Of a stretch of DNA of 64,000 bases, positions 34,672-43,952 are shown in pieces. Position 1 is the first letter of the stretch, and every line of letters begins with the position of its first letter. The notes beneath the pieces are model-generated. The model made no database searches. It saw nothing but the letters and a program-made list of their open reading frames with translations, and was not told the DNA's origin. This stretch comes from Frankia umida (GTDB taxonomy: Bacteria > Actinomycetota > Actinomycetes > Frankiales > Frankiaceae): assembly GCF_023242945.1 (NCBI RefSeq), contig NZ_JALKFT010000005.1, positions 62,001 through 126,000 of the forward strand, read 5' to 3'. Made by a program: the position numbers and the translations under genes.

Positions 34672-35145
34672 ATGCTGCAAACATCTTCTGAGGTGCGGGT
34701 CGAGCAGATCGCTCGGGTCGCGGAGGAGGTCGCTCGGCTCCAGCGGATGCTGGGCCACGCCCGCAGCCAGATCCTCAGCGGGGCCGGTCAGGACGTCGAG
34801 TGGGCCGCCCAGATTCTGATCAGCTATCTGGCCGCCGCCGGGCCGATGCGACTGGGGGCGCTCGCGGCGCTCGTGCAGTCCGACTCGTCCACGGTGAGCC
34901 GGCAGGTGGCCGCCCTGGTGCGGGATGGCTTCGTCGAGCGGCGGGCCGACCCTGACGATGGCCGGGCCGTGGTGCTGGCGGTCACCGAGGCCGGCGAACA
35001 GGCCCACCAGATCCATCGACAGATCCGCAACGAGCGTTACGGCGACATTCTTGCCAGCTGGACCACCGAGGATGTGACGGCCCTGGCCACCCTGCTCCAT
35101 CGACTGGACAACGCGTTCGAGACCAGACTCAGAGGCGGCGGATGA
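34672..35145 (+). CDS. MarR-family transcriptional regulator
   Basis: 157 aa from ATG 34672. HTH: MRLGALAALVQSDSSTVSRQVAALVRDGFVERRADPDDGRAVVLAVT. No ribosome-binding site lies within 15 nt of the ATG, so the transcript may be leaderless. TTGTATGCTGCAA (34668-34680) around the start codon is a near-perfect dyad and could be an autoregulatory site. Its stop overlaps the pump start (ATGA), forming a regulator-pump operon. Confidence 0.88.
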   Translation: MLQTSSEVRVEQIARVAEEVARLQRMLGHARSQILSGAGQDVEWAAQILISYLAAAGPMRLGALAALVQSDSSTVSRQVAALVRDGFVERRADPDDGRAVVLAVTEAGEQAHQIHRQIRNERYGDILASWTTEDVTALATLLHRLDNAFETRLRGGG

Positions 35146-36824
35146 ACACTCAACCGAAGAGCGCGACGGCGACAGCGGCTCCGTCCGGTCCACTGACACA
35201 TCGGCAGATCATGGCGATCATCACGGCGTTGCTGCTGGGGATGTTCCTCGCCGCACTCGACCAGACCGTCGTGAGCACGGCGATCCGGCGCATCGGGGAC
35301 GACCTGCATGGCCTGTCGGCACAGGCCTGGGTCACCACCGCCTTCCTGATCACCTCGACGATCACGACGCCGTTGTACGGGAAGCTCTCCGACCTCTACG
35401 GTCGCAAACAGCTGTTCATGACGGCCATCTCGATCTTTCTCGTGGGCTCGGTGCTGTGCGGGCTGGCGACCGACATGTACATGCTCGCCGGGTTCCGGGC
35501 CGTGCAGGGTCTTGGTGCCGGCGGTCTGTTCTCGCTGGCCATGGCGATCACCGCGGACATCCTGTCGCCGCAGGACCGCCCCCGGTACATGGGGTACTTC
35601 ATGGCGACGTTCGCCACGTCCAGTGTGCTGGGGCCGGTCGTCGGCGGGTTCCTCTCCGGCCAGGACGCGATTCTGGGCGTCACCGGCTGGCGCTGGATCT
35701 TCGTGTTGAACGTTCCGATCGGCATCATCGCGTTGATCGTGGTGAACCGGGTGCTGCGGGCCTCCCCGCGGCGCGCCCAGGTGCGGATCGACACCTGGGG
35801 AACGGTCACGATCATTGTCGCCGTCGTGCCGGTGCTGCTGGTGGCCGAACGTGGCCGGGAATGGGGCTGGACCTCTCCCTGGTCGATCGGCTGCTTCGTG
35901 CTCGGCCTGTTCGGCGTCGTGGGATTCCTGTTCGCCGAACGGCGAATGGGAGATGATGCGCTCATTCCGCTGCGGCTGTTCCGGAACAACACCTTCTCCG
36001 TGGGCTCCGGGATCAGCCTGGTGCTCGGCATCGGGATGTTCGGCGGCCTCGCCGCGATCCCGCTCTACCTGCAGATCGTCAAGGGTGCCTCGCCGACCCG
36101 CGCGGGTCTGCTGATGCTGCCGCTCATGCTCGGCATGATGAGCGCGTCCCTGCTCGCCGGTCGCTGGACGTCGCGGACCGGCCGCTACCGGATCTTCCCG
36201 ATCGTTGGCAGCGCGCTGCTGGTAGCCGCACTGGCCCTGCTCTCCCTGCTCGGCGCGGACACCCCGCTGTGGAAGACCGACCTGTTCATGCTGCTGTTCG
36301 GGGTCGGGCTCGGGCTGAACATGCAGACCATCCAGATCGCGATGCAGAACGCGGTGGCACCACAGGACATCGGCGTCGCCACCTCATCGGGTACGTTCTT
36401 CCGCCAGATGGGCGGCACCCTGGGGACCGCGGTGTTCCTGTCGATTCTGTTCGGTGGCGCGCCCGGTAAGATCAGCACGGCCTATCAGAGCGCGGCGGGC
36501 AGCCCGGACTTCGTCGCCGCGACCGCGGCGCATCCCGACCAGCTGCACCAGATCACCGGCAGCGGTTCACTGGACGACACCGCGTTTCTGACATCCATCG
36601 ACAGGACCATCGCTCACCCGTTCATGGTCGGCTTCTCCGACGCGATGAGCGTGGTCTTCCTGGTCGGTGCTGCCATTGTCACGATCGCCTTCGTGCTCAG
36701 CTTCGTCCTGCGCGAGGTTCCGCTGCGGCGGGTCTCCGGTCTGGAGGCAGCCCGTGCGGAGGCCGCCGCGGCCGCTCCCCGCACCGAAACCGTGGCCGAC
36801 GTCGCCACCGAGGCCCACGTCTGA
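35142..36824 (+). CDS. MFS transporter, DHA2 family (14 TMS drug efflux)
   Basis: 560 aa. Membrane helix 1 has LGMFLAALDQTVVSTAIRRI (DHA2 motif), GKLSDLYGRKQLF is motif A, FRAVQGLGAGGL and GPVVGGFLSG follow; about 14 helices, a larger periplasmic loop at about 455-505 and a cytoplasmic Ala-rich tail. It is EmrB/QacA-like and likely under the co-transcribed MarR regulator. The pump in 14323-15882 is a distinct subfamily member. Confidence 0.92.
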   Translation: MNTQPKSATATAAPSGPLTHRQIMAIITALLLGMFLAALDQTVVSTAIRRIGDDLHGLSAQAWVTTAFLITSTITTPLYGKLSDLYGRKQLFMTAISIFLVGSVLCGLATDMYMLAGFRAVQGLGAGGLFSLAMAITADILSPQDRPRYMGYFMATFATSSVLGPVVGGFLSGQDAILGVTGWRWIFVLNVPIGIIALIVVNRVLRASPRRAQVRIDTWGTVTIIVAVVPVLLVAERGREWGWTSPWSIGCFVLGLFGVVGFLFAERRMGDDALIPLRLFRNNTFSVGSGISLVLGIGMFGGLAAIPLYLQIVKGASPTRAGLLMLPLMLGMMSASLLAGRWTSRTGRYRIFPIVGSALLVAALALLSLLGADTPLWKTDLFMLLFGVGLGLNMQTIQIAMQNAVAPQDIGVATSSGTFFRQMGGTLGTAVFLSILFGGAPGKISTAYQSAAGSPDFVAATAAHPDQLHQITGSGSLDDTAFLTSIDRTIAHPFMVGFSDAMSVVFLVGAAIVTIAFVLSFVLREVPLRRVSGLEAARAEAAAAAPRTETVADVATEAHV

Positions 36825-36863
36825 CCTCGGACGGGCCTGACCTCGGACGGGCCCTGAGGCATC

Positions 36864-36896
36864 GCCCGGCCGGGCTCTCTGCTCGCCCGGCCGGGC
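36864..36896. terminator. Bidirectional hairpin between convergent MFS and FAD oxidase genes
   Basis: Two copies of GCCCGGCCGGGC (36864-36875 and 36885-36896), each itself palindromic, pair across a 9-nt loop. There is no U-tract, as is usual in high-GC actinobacteria. Position between convergent genes supports termination. Confidence 0.6.
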
Positions 36897-36926
36897 GGTC
36901 GGCTGGTCGGCTGGTCGGTCGAGAGG

Positions 36927-38534
36927 TCAGCGGGAGCCCTGGGTGAGGGCGACCGAGTCGGGCACACGGACGGTCTCGGGCACGGTGAGCGGAAGGACGC
37001 CCTGGATCTGCCCGATCACATAGTGGGCCGACATCATGGCGCCTTCCTGCCAGCCGGGCAGCGGGGAGCTCTGGTCGCCGAGGACGTAGAAACGTCCGTC
37101 GCCCTCGGGTTGCAGGAGCTGTTTGTAGGCCCGCATGTGATCGGGGTTCGCGGGGTCCCAGTCGGCCCAGCCACCGAGCTGGTACGGCACCTTCTGCCAG
37201 GCGACCGTGATGCCCTTCGCGGTGGGAACGACGCCCTCGTCGGCGAACCGCGGGTGCAGCTCCGTCGCACCGGCCCGCGCCTGCACCAGCCGTTCGGACG
37301 GGGCCAGGTCGCCGAACTTCGCGGCCACGTCACCGAAGTTGTAGGCGCCGGTGACGGTGCCCGTCGGCGAGAAGTAGTCGTTGCTCGGATACCAGACCTG
37401 GGTGATCGGATGGTTCGTCCAGCTGATCCCACCGTAGATCTGATCGGTGTCGTTCTCCCAGAAACGTTCGTCCGCCTGCCAGCCGACCTTGCAGGTGTCC
37501 GCGAACTCGACCGCGTTGATCGCCGCGTCGAACTCGGCGGAGAAGTTCGTCGAGACACGCCGTAGCACCGGCAGCGGGATGTTGCTGACGCAGTAGTCGA
37601 CGGTCAGCGTCCGCGGATCACCGTCATGGCGGTATTCGACGGCGACGCCCCCTGTGTCGAGCAGCCGGATGGCGGTCACCTCGGAGCCCAGTTCGATGAT
37701 GTCGCCGAACTGTTCCCGGATCTTCCGCTCGAAGGCGGTCACGATGCGGTCCATGCCGCCGACCGGCTGGAACATCGTCGCCTGCCACAGGTAGTCCACC
37801 GGCTGGTAGAACCGGTGCCGCCAGAAACCCGACTCCACCAGGTCCGCCAGCGGGATCGGCGGCGCCGGGCGGGGAAAGTCGTGCACGTCGGGATCCTCGG
37901 CGTACCCGGAGCGGGTGGAGCCGTCGTAGCTGTGGTCGTCGGCCAGGGAACCGAACACCCGCAACAGGTCCAGCAGCTCCCCGGTGGCGGCGTCCCGTTC
38001 CACAAGGGTCCGGGCGAGCATGGCCGCGAGATGCCCACGGGTGTCGTTGGCGACCTGCCGGTTGCGCCACCGGACGACCTGGCCGTCCGCCAGGTGCATG
38101 ACGTTCGCCGTCGTCTCCATGATGTACGGCTCGAGCTCGACACCGAAGGCCTGACAGTAGTCGAGTGCCCGGCGATGGTGGTGGGGAATGCGACCGGGGC
38201 CCAGGTTCAGGTAGAGCCCGTCGTCGAAGGAACACCGGTGGGTGGTGACCGGCGACCCGGTCGGGCCGAGCTCGTGGAGCACATCGCCGTTTCGGGCGGT
38301 GCGGTTACGGCCACCCGCGCGTTCCGATGCCTCCAGCACGGTGACGCGGTAGCCCAGCCGGGCGAGTTCGTAGGCCGCGGTGAGCCCGCCGACCCCGGCA
38401 CCGAGGACAGCGACGGTGGCGCCCGCGCGGGGCGCCGGGGGCGGCTCGAACGAGCCCGTCCAGCCAGTCGCCTCCGGGCCGCCCCGGCCGATCATCGCCT
38501 CGCGCAGTGCGTCGGCGGCGTTTCGTGCGGTCAT
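36927..38534 (-). CDS. FAD-dependent amine / L-amino acid oxidase
   Basis: 535 aa. The dinucleotide motif is VAVLGAGVGGLTAAYELARLGYRVTVLEAS (about 40-70), then RAGGRNRT. LGPGRIPHHHRRALDY, and near the C-terminus GRFYVLGDQSSPLPGWQEGAMMSAHYV, complete the flavin amine oxidase pattern. It should oxidise an amine or L-amino acid, releasing hydrogen peroxide. No signal peptide. It is 204 bp downstream of the LPMO gene on the same strand. Confidence 0.88.
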   Translation of the reverse strand: MTARNAADALREAMIGRGGPEATGWTGSFEPPPAPRAGATVAVLGAGVGGLTAAYELARLGYRVTVLEASERAGGRNRTARNGDVLHELGPTGSPVTTHRCSFDDGLYLNLGPGRIPHHHRRALDYCQAFGVELEPYIMETTANVMHLADGQVVRWRNRQVANDTRGHLAAMLARTLVERDAATGELLDLLRVFGSLADDHSYDGSTRSGYAEDPDVHDFPRPAPPIPLADLVESGFWRHRFYQPVDYLWQATMFQPVGGMDRIVTAFERKIREQFGDIIELGSEVTAIRLLDTGGVAVEYRHDGDPRTLTVDYCVSNIPLPVLRRVSTNFSAEFDAAINAVEFADTCKVGWQADERFWENDTDQIYGGISWTNHPITQVWYPSNDYFSPTGTVTGAYNFGDVAAKFGDLAPSERLVQARAGATELHPRFADEGVVPTAKGITVAWQKVPYQLGGWADWDPANPDHMRAYKQLLQPEGDGRFYVLGDQSSPLPGWQEGAMMSAHYVIGQIQGVLPLTVPETVRVPDSVALTQGSR

Positions 38535-38738
38535 GAGAGCTGTCCTCGGCCTGGGTCGCGCATGGTTACCACCCGTCCTGTCTGGTCATCGCCGCCAGGC
38601 GACCACCGCTGGCTGGTGGTGGTCGCCTGTGGCTGGTGGTTGTCGGGTAAGGCTTCTGGGTCGTGCGGGGCGCGCCTCGCACGCCGACCGGCCGGAGCTG
38701 GCCGGCGGACGAGGCACCGGTGTCATCCAGGAAATTCG

Positions 38739-39323
38739 TTACCCGGTGAATTCGAGATCAATAACCTGATAGAAGCCCTTGGCGGTGTCCGCGACCTCCC
38801 AGACGCTGAGCAGGACGTGATATCCCTGCCGCCGTGGCAGGGTGAGCTCGTGCCGGGTCGGGTTCTCCGGCAGAAGGTCGTCGGCCGCCCAGTAGGGCTG
38901 TCCGTTGAGCTGGACCTGGTGGAACGGCCGCGGCTCGAACTGGGCTCGGCTCAGCGGGGCGGTCGGGTCCCAGTCCTCCCGGGTGATGAAGTAGTTCCAC
39001 CGCCGCGTCTTGTGCGGCGCGTGGAAGCTCCAGGTGATGGGAAGTTTCTGGCCGGAGGCGACGGGATGCTTCTGCCATTCCGAGCCCGGTCGGTCCAGCT
39101 CGGCGGCGTAGTCCAGACCGGCGCTCGCAATCTTCCCGTCGACGGGCGGGACGTCGTTGTAGACGTCGTCCGACGCGTACGGATCGGCCAGCCCGCCCTG
39201 CGTCTGCGGGAAGAACTTCCCGGACTCGAGGCCCGCAGACTGCCATTCGGGGAGATATATGTTGGCGCGGGAAGCCGGCTCCGAGATCAGACCGTGTCGC
39301 GGTTGTACTCTGCTCTGGGTCAT
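38739..39323 (-). CDS. AA10-like lytic polysaccharide monooxygenase without signal peptide
   Basis: 194 aa from ATG 39323. HGLISEPASRANI matches the N-terminal His motif of mature AA10 enzymes; SFHAPHKTRRWNYFITREDWDP holds the second brace His, and LLSVWEVADTAKGFYQVIDLEF the axial Phe and C-terminal strand. The first His must be residue 1 for the copper histidine brace, but here only nine residues (MTQSRVQPR) precede it and no hydrophobic signal is found in this or another frame upstream. Ribosome-binding site is weak (GAGGTGTGG, 12 nt away). The cysteines of typical chitin-active members are absent. Confidence 0.8.
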   Translation of the reverse strand: MTQSRVQPRHGLISEPASRANIYLPEWQSAGLESGKFFPQTQGGLADPYASDDVYNDVPPVDGKIASAGLDYAAELDRPGSEWQKHPVASGQKLPITWSFHAPHKTRRWNYFITREDWDPTAPLSRAQFEPRPFHQVQLNGQPYWAADDLLPENPTRHELTLPRRQGYHVLLSVWEVADTAKGFYQVIDLEFTG

Positions 39324-39547
39324 AGCGAAAAGGTAGTTCCACACCTCGCGTTTTGCATTCCCGTGGAGCGGGAAGTCGTCACCTTCCGTAACGACTTTTA
39401 AAAAATCTCTCGGCGCACCCGGTGACACCTCGGGCGTCTCCCACCAAAATCCGAAAACGGCACCGAGCGGCATCTTTCAGTCAGTCAGGAGTATCTCGGC
39501 CAGTGGAGTCCACTGCACCACAGTCGGAAACGTTCATGGACAGAGCT

Positions 39548-41353
39548 CTAGCGGGAGCGGGTCAGGGTGCCGGCGGGATTCGATGTTCCGGGGACGTCCG
39601 AGGTGTAGCGCAGGGTTCCGTCCGCCTGATGGCGCAGCATGACCGTGCCGCCATGGGCGCACAGTGGTAGGCCCAGCAACGTCGGTTCGCTGGTCCCGCC
39701 GCTGCCGGGGACGTCCTGCAGGGTGAGGCTGCCCGCCGCCGCGGTCAGGCGCATGTCGGCCACACAGCGCAGTTCGCTGCCGGTGACGCTGGCCAACGCG
39801 TTGGTGGTGACCTCGGAGTGGGCGACCGTCTCGCCGACCCGTCCGGCGCGGACGGTGATGACGACGTTCTGCGGCACGCCGGAGCTGTCGCTGAGCGCCC
39901 CCTGCCAGGTGCCGAGATAGGCCTGCGCGACGGCGGCTCCGCCTGTCCCCGCGGTCGCCGCCGGTTCGGAGCCCGCGCCCGGGTCGGTCGAGGAGGCTGG
40001 CGGTTGCGCGGAGCCGGCGGGACGGGCGGCATCGGAGGGGGCGGCGGACTGGCCCTGGTCGCCCGCTGCCGGGTCGTCCTTGCCGTCGGAGGGCAACACG
40101 AGGAACAGGACCGCCGTCAGGACCACGAGGACGGCGATCACCGCACCGACCAGCGCGACGACGCGTCCGGTCCGGCGGGTGGACGGCTTCGGCGGTGGTG
40201 GTGGCGTCGGCGAGTACGGCGGGGGCGGGGGAGCGGGCTGCGCGAACGCAGCAGGACGCGCGGGTGCGCCGGGGTATGAGGACGCGCCGGGCTGCGAGTA
40301 CGGGCCCGGGTGTGCGGGCGAGCCGACGTGTGCGGGTGAGCTGGGTTGCGAGTACGGGCCTGGGTGTGTGGGTGCGCCGGGGTGCGAGGTCACGCCGGGG
40401 TGTGAGGGGGAGCTGGGGAACGGGCGGGCCGGCGGGCCGGGGTGGGCGCGGGTCGGGGCGTCGAGGTCGAGCAGCGCCAGGGCGCTGCGGCTCAGGGCCG
40501 TGACCAGCTCCGGCGGTAACCAGCCGGCGGCCACGAGCGCGGCGGCCGCGCCACGGCCGGGGGCGAGGCGGGCCAGCAGCGCGGTCGGGGTCGGCCGCAG
40601 CGTGGGATCCTTGCTCAGGCAGGCTGCGATCAGCTCGCGTAGCTCGGCGGGCACCTGGGTCAGATCCGGCTCGTTCGACAGGATGGCGTACATCACCGCC
40701 GGCAGACCGGGGCCGCGAAACGGCGGCGCACCGGTGGCGGCGTAGGTCAGGACGATGCCGAGCGCGAAGATGTCGGTGGCCGGGCTGATCTCACCGGTGC
40801 CGATCTGCTCGGGTGCCATGTAGGCCGGCGAGCCGACCGCCCCACCACTGTGCGTCAGGACGGTCGCGTCGACGGCCCGGGAGATGCCGAAGTCGATCAC
40901 CCTGGGGCCGTCCAGGCTCATCAGCACGTTGGACGGTTTCAGATCACGGTGGACGAGGCCCGCGCCGTGCACGGAGATGAGTGCCTCCGCGAGGCCGGCG
41001 CCGAGGGCACGCACGGTGTGTACCGGAAGCGGGCCGTGGTCGCGCACCGCGTCCTGCAAGGAGGGCCCCGGGACGAACGCCGTGACCAGCCAGGGCTGCT
41101 CGGCCTCCGGGTCGGCGTCGAGTACCGGCGCGGTCCACATCCCGCCCACCCGCCGGGCGGCGTCGACCTCACGCCGGAACCGGTGGCGGAACTGGGACTC
41201 CTCGGCGAACTCGGCACGGATCACCTTGATCGCCACTGTGCGCCCGCCGGTGCTGCGGCCGAGGTAGACCCGGCCCATTCCGCCGGCGCCGAGGCGGGCC
41301 AGCAGGCGGTAGCTACCGATGCTCTCGGGATCGTCGGGGTGCAGAGCTTCCAC
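39548..41353 (-). CDS. Membrane Ser/Thr protein kinase with extracellular sensor domain
   Basis: 601 aa from GTG 41353 (GGGAGGA, 8-nt spacing). Kinase: LGAGGMGRVYLG, VAIKVI, HRDLKPSNVL, VIDFGISRA, MAPEQ; about residues 15-270. A Pro/Tyr-rich linker with repeated HPGPYSQP-type units (about 300-400) leads to one membrane helix (VVALVGAVIAVLVVLTAVLFLVL, about 425-447), a Ser/Ala/Pro stalk and an extracellular domain from about 495 (AYLGTWQGALSDSSG, two Cys). It should phosphorylate proteins in response to an outside signal that is not known. Confidence 0.92.
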   Translation of the reverse strand: MEALHPDDPESIGSYRLLARLGAGGMGRVYLGRSTGGRTVAIKVIRAEFAEESQFRHRFRREVDAARRVGGMWTAPVLDADPEAEQPWLVTAFVPGPSLQDAVRDHGPLPVHTVRALGAGLAEALISVHGAGLVHRDLKPSNVLMSLDGPRVIDFGISRAVDATVLTHSGGAVGSPAYMAPEQIGTGEISPATDIFALGIVLTYAATGAPPFRGPGLPAVMYAILSNEPDLTQVPAELRELIAACLSKDPTLRPTPTALLARLAPGRGAAAALVAAGWLPPELVTALSRSALALLDLDAPTRAHPGPPARPFPSSPSHPGVTSHPGAPTHPGPYSQPSSPAHVGSPAHPGPYSQPGASSYPGAPARPAAFAQPAPPPPPYSPTPPPPPKPSTRRTGRVVALVGAVIAVLVVLTAVLFLVLPSDGKDDPAAGDQGQSAAPSDAARPAGSAQPPASSTDPGAGSEPAATAGTGGAAVAQAYLGTWQGALSDSSGVPQNVVITVRAGRVGETVAHSEVTTNALASVTGSELRCVADMRLTAAAGSLTLQDVPGSGGTSEPTLLGLPLCAHGGTVMLRHQADGTLRYTSDVPGTSNPAGTLTRSR

Positions 41354-41832
41354 TGCCGACGTCCTCCCGCTCCGGGCGACCACCGTGACGGTGCCCAGGT
41401 GGTCGCGGTGCCCGGGCTGCCCAGAGAATACGGTGGTCCGGGTGAGGCTGACCCATGGGCGTCGGCCATCCCACCTTCGTGGCGGGTGCGCCGGCCAGGG
41501 TCCGGTAAAACCCTTGCGGGAACGAATCCCACGGCCTAGCGTCATGACCGTGCGCCGTCGGATCAACCGATGGCTCCCTGCGGAGGATGCCTCATGACCG
41601 CCCCGGGTCATCACCCGGGTCATCGGTAGTCGTCTTTTCTCGATTCGCCATGTGACCGTCCGGTCGCAGGCCGATCGGGTGGTGCGCCGTGTCGCGCCGC
41701 CTTCCTCCGGTGACCCGTGGATATCGGACGTCCTGTCATGATCTCCCCATCGGGAACCTGGAGCATCCTGCGTTGAGCACGCACATCTCATTCGGGTCCG
41801 CTGCTTCCCCTTCCTCCGTCGAGGCGTCGGCC
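41354..41832. other. Divergent intergenic region, kinase / methyltransferase
   Basis: About 480 bp up to the chosen methyltransferase start. Only promoters are expected. Frames remain open on both sides upstream of the chosen starts but lack conserved residues. A short direct repeat CCCGGGTCATC occurs twice near 41599 and 41611. Confidence 0.35.
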
Positions 41833-42597
41833 GTGGATATCACGACCTGGTACGAGAACTTTTTCAGCTACCTTCCCAACGAGTTCTGGCGTCGGGTGGC
41901 CACCCCGGAACTGACCGAGGCCGACGTCGCGTTCATCGAGGCCAGGCTTGGTCTGCCCGCGGGAGCTCGGATACTCGACGCCCCCTGCGGCAGCGGACGG
42001 CACAGCCTCGCGCTCGCCGCCCGGGGCTTTCGGGTCACCGGTGTCGACCTGTCCGCCGAAGCTCTCGACCATGCCCGTCGCGTCGCGGCGAGCGCCGAGG
42101 CCACGGCGAACGGGAATGTCGTGACCTTCGTGCGGGGTGACATGAGGGAACTGGGTGGGCTTGGTGTCTTCGACGCCGCGGTCTGCCTGGGTAACAGTTT
42201 CGGCTATTTCGACACCGCCGGTACGCGGGCGTTCGCGCGGGCACTCGCCGCGGCGGTGCGGCCAGGCGGCGGGCTGGTCATCGACGTCGGGGCGGTGGCC
42301 GAGTCGATGCTGCCGGGATTCACCGGGGAGTCGCACACGATGACCACCGGCGATATCGAGGTCGAGATGTCGGGCAGCTACGACGTCGCCCGCAGCCGGC
42401 AGACCAGCCGGTACCGCTTCGTCCAGGGTTCGCGTGAGCTGCGGGCCACGGCGCTGCACCACGTGCGGACCAGCGGGCACATCGGCGAGCTTCTCGAGGA
42501 GGCCGGGTTCACCGACCTCGGCCGGTACGGCGACTCCGACGGCACTCCGTACACGATGGGTTCGGCTCGTCTCCTGGTCACGGCCCGTCGCCGGTAG
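41833..42597 (+). CDS. Class I SAM-dependent methyltransferase
   Basis: 254 aa from GTG 41833, which places the start directly before DITTWYENFFSYLPNEFW as in relatives; the frame is open back to 41689, and a TTG at 41773 with GGAGC upstream is an alternative. SAM-binding motif I is ARILDAPCGSGRHSLALAARG, then VTGVDLSAEAL; NSFGYFDT and RPGGGLVIDVG follow. The LPNEFW region recalls methyltransferases acting on small molecules. Target unknown. Confidence 0.85.
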   Translation: MDITTWYENFFSYLPNEFWRRVATPELTEADVAFIEARLGLPAGARILDAPCGSGRHSLALAARGFRVTGVDLSAEALDHARRVAASAEATANGNVVTFVRGDMRELGGLGVFDAAVCLGNSFGYFDTAGTRAFARALAAAVRPGGGLVIDVGAVAESMLPGFTGESHTMTTGDIEVEMSGSYDVARSRQTSRYRFVQGSRELRATALHHVRTSGHIGELLEEAGFTDLGRYGDSDGTPYTMGSARLLVTARRR

Positions 42598-42664
42598 CCC
42601 CACGTCCGTCGTTTGTCGTCCGGACCCTGACCCGTCCGGACGACTCCGACCCGTCCGGGAACGA

Positions 42665-42690
42665 GATAGTTAGCGTAGGCTAAATATCTC
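42665..42690. promoter_or_regulatory. Iron-box-like site (DtxR/IdeR type)
   Basis: AGTTAGCGTAGGCTAAATA (42668-42686) matches much of the TTAGGTTAGGCTAACCTAA consensus of DtxR/IdeR repressors, with its dyad TTAGC-GTAG-GCTAA. It stands immediately before the truncated MFS gene. The identification rests on resemblance alone. Confidence 0.4.
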
Positions 42691-43098
42691 TCCGCCTACG
42701 TCCTGATCGGTCTGGGTTTTGGCCTCGTCAACGCGCCGATCACGAACACGGCGGTGACCGGCATGCCGCAGTCGCGGGCCGGTGTGGCCGCGGGTATCGC
42801 CTCGACGAGCCGGCAGATCGGCCAGTCGCTTGGTGTCGCCGTCATCGGTTCCCTGGCGGCGGTGCACGTCGCCGGACGTCCGGCGGTGGTCGATGCGACC
42901 AGCGCCGCCGGCTGGTGGACGATCGTCGCGGCCGGCATCGGGGTGCTGGTGCTGGGGGTCGCGAGCACGGGTGCTCGGGCCCGCGGCACGGCCGCCCGGG
43001 TCGCCGAACAGCTGGTCGACACCCGCGCGCCGGACGAGGACCCGATCACCGCCGCTCCGGTGCCCGCCACCCACCGTCAGGGCGCGCGGACACAGTAG
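42679..43098 (+). pseudogene. MFS transporter, C-terminal fragment only
   Basis: The frame is open from 42679 (YLSAYVLIGLGFGLVNAPITNTAVTGMP) through RAGVAAGIASTSRQIGQSLGVAVIGSLAA to the end, matching the last quarter of a DHA2-type MFS protein. The first three-quarters are missing and an in-frame TAG lies just upstream. The preserved promoter-like iron box and the preserved 3' end suggest one internal deletion, possibly of an iron-regulated siderophore exporter. Confidence 0.7.
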
Positions 43099-43354
43099 CC
43101 AGCCGCCGACGCGGGAACCGTCCGGGAAATCCGTGGGGTCGACCGGACCGTCGCCGTGACTGAGTTTCCGCCGGCAGCCCGGGATTTATACCGCTTCGAG
43201 CCTGTCCCTTGATGTCCGCCTTTTCGTACAGCTTGGAAAAGTCTGTTGCGTGCCTGAAATTGCCTTGGCTTGACGGCCGGTCGAGGCGTCGCGGTAATCT
43301 CACGCCGCACCTGAAGCGCAGGCTTGAACATCAACGAAAGGAAGAACCGCAGAG

Positions 43355-43684
43355 ATGGCCCAGCAGCAGATCCAGCAGCAGATCGAGCAGCAGCTTCGGC
43401 AGAACTGGCAGCAGCTCCGCTACGGCATCCTGGACCAGTTCGGACAGGTCAGCGCCGCGGATGTCGACAGCGCCACCAGCGTGAACGACCTCGTCGCACG
43501 CATCGCGGACAAGACGCACCACAGCGAGCGTTACATCGAGAACCGCCTCCACCAGCTCGTGGGTGTCGGCGGCGGCCAGGGCGGGAACCTCGGCGAGCGC
43601 TTCGGCGCCTCGCAGGGTGGCCAGCGCGGCAACCAGCAGAACCAGAACCAGAACCAGAACCAGCCGTTCGGGTCCCAGCAGTAG
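43355..43684 (+). CDS. CsbD-like stress protein with Gln/Asn-rich tail
   Basis: 109 aa with AAGGAAG 12 nt upstream. Residues 15-68 (LRQNWQQLRYGILDQFGQVSAADVDSATS... ENRLHQLVG) follow the CsbD pattern of a short helical hairpin. Repeated QQQ at the start and a tail of alternating Gln/Asn (about 95-105) are unusual in this family. A TTGACG (43270) and TAATCT (43295) 19 bp apart could be its promoter. CsbD proteins are general-stress proteins of unknown activity. Confidence 0.7.
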   Translation: MAQQQIQQQIEQQLRQNWQQLRYGILDQFGQVSAADVDSATSVNDLVARIADKTHHSERYIENRLHQLVGVGGGQGGNLGERFGASQGGQRGNQQNQNQNQNQPFGSQQ

Positions 43685-43704
43685 CATCGGCGGCAACCGA
43701 TGGC

Positions 43705-43747
43705 GGGGACCTCCCAGTGGCCCTGCTCGTGGGCCGGGGAGGTCCCC
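43705..43747. terminator. Strong hairpin terminator between convergent genes
   Basis: GGGGACCTCCC (43705-43715) pairs perfectly with GGGAGGTCCCC (43737-43747), and an inner GGCCC/GGGCC stem extends the structure. It lies between the convergent CsbD-like gene and the small gene at 43770. Confidence 0.8.
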
Positions 43748-43769
43748 GTTCGGTTACGTGGTTATCGCG

Positions 43770-43952
43770 CTACTCGGCGGGCGTGGGCTCATAGGCCGCT
43801 CCCAGTAGCATGCGAAGCTCGAGCAGCTCGTCGATCATCTTTGCCGTCGCGGAATCCCGTGGGCGCCGGCGCAACTCGTCCAGCATGGCATCCGTTTCCT
43901 CGACAGTCGGAATATCGTCGATAGATGCCGCAATCTTGACGATCGTCTCCAT
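43770..43952 (-). CDS. Small hypothetical protein
   Basis: 60 aa from ATG 43952 (GGTGG upstream). Acidic and helical: ETIVKIAASIDDIPTVEETD, then DELLELRMLLGAAYEP. No membrane part. I do not recognise it. A small regulatory or accessory protein is possible; nothing in the context points to a partner. Confidence 0.55.
   Translation of the reverse strand: METIVKIAASIDDIPTVEETDAMLDELRRRPRDSATAKMIDELLELRMLLGAAYEPTPAE

Noticed and set aside
37626..39401. 591-codon plus-strand ORF across the FAD oxidase and LPMO genes
   Set aside because: Spans two real genes and the gap between them in antisense; no domain.
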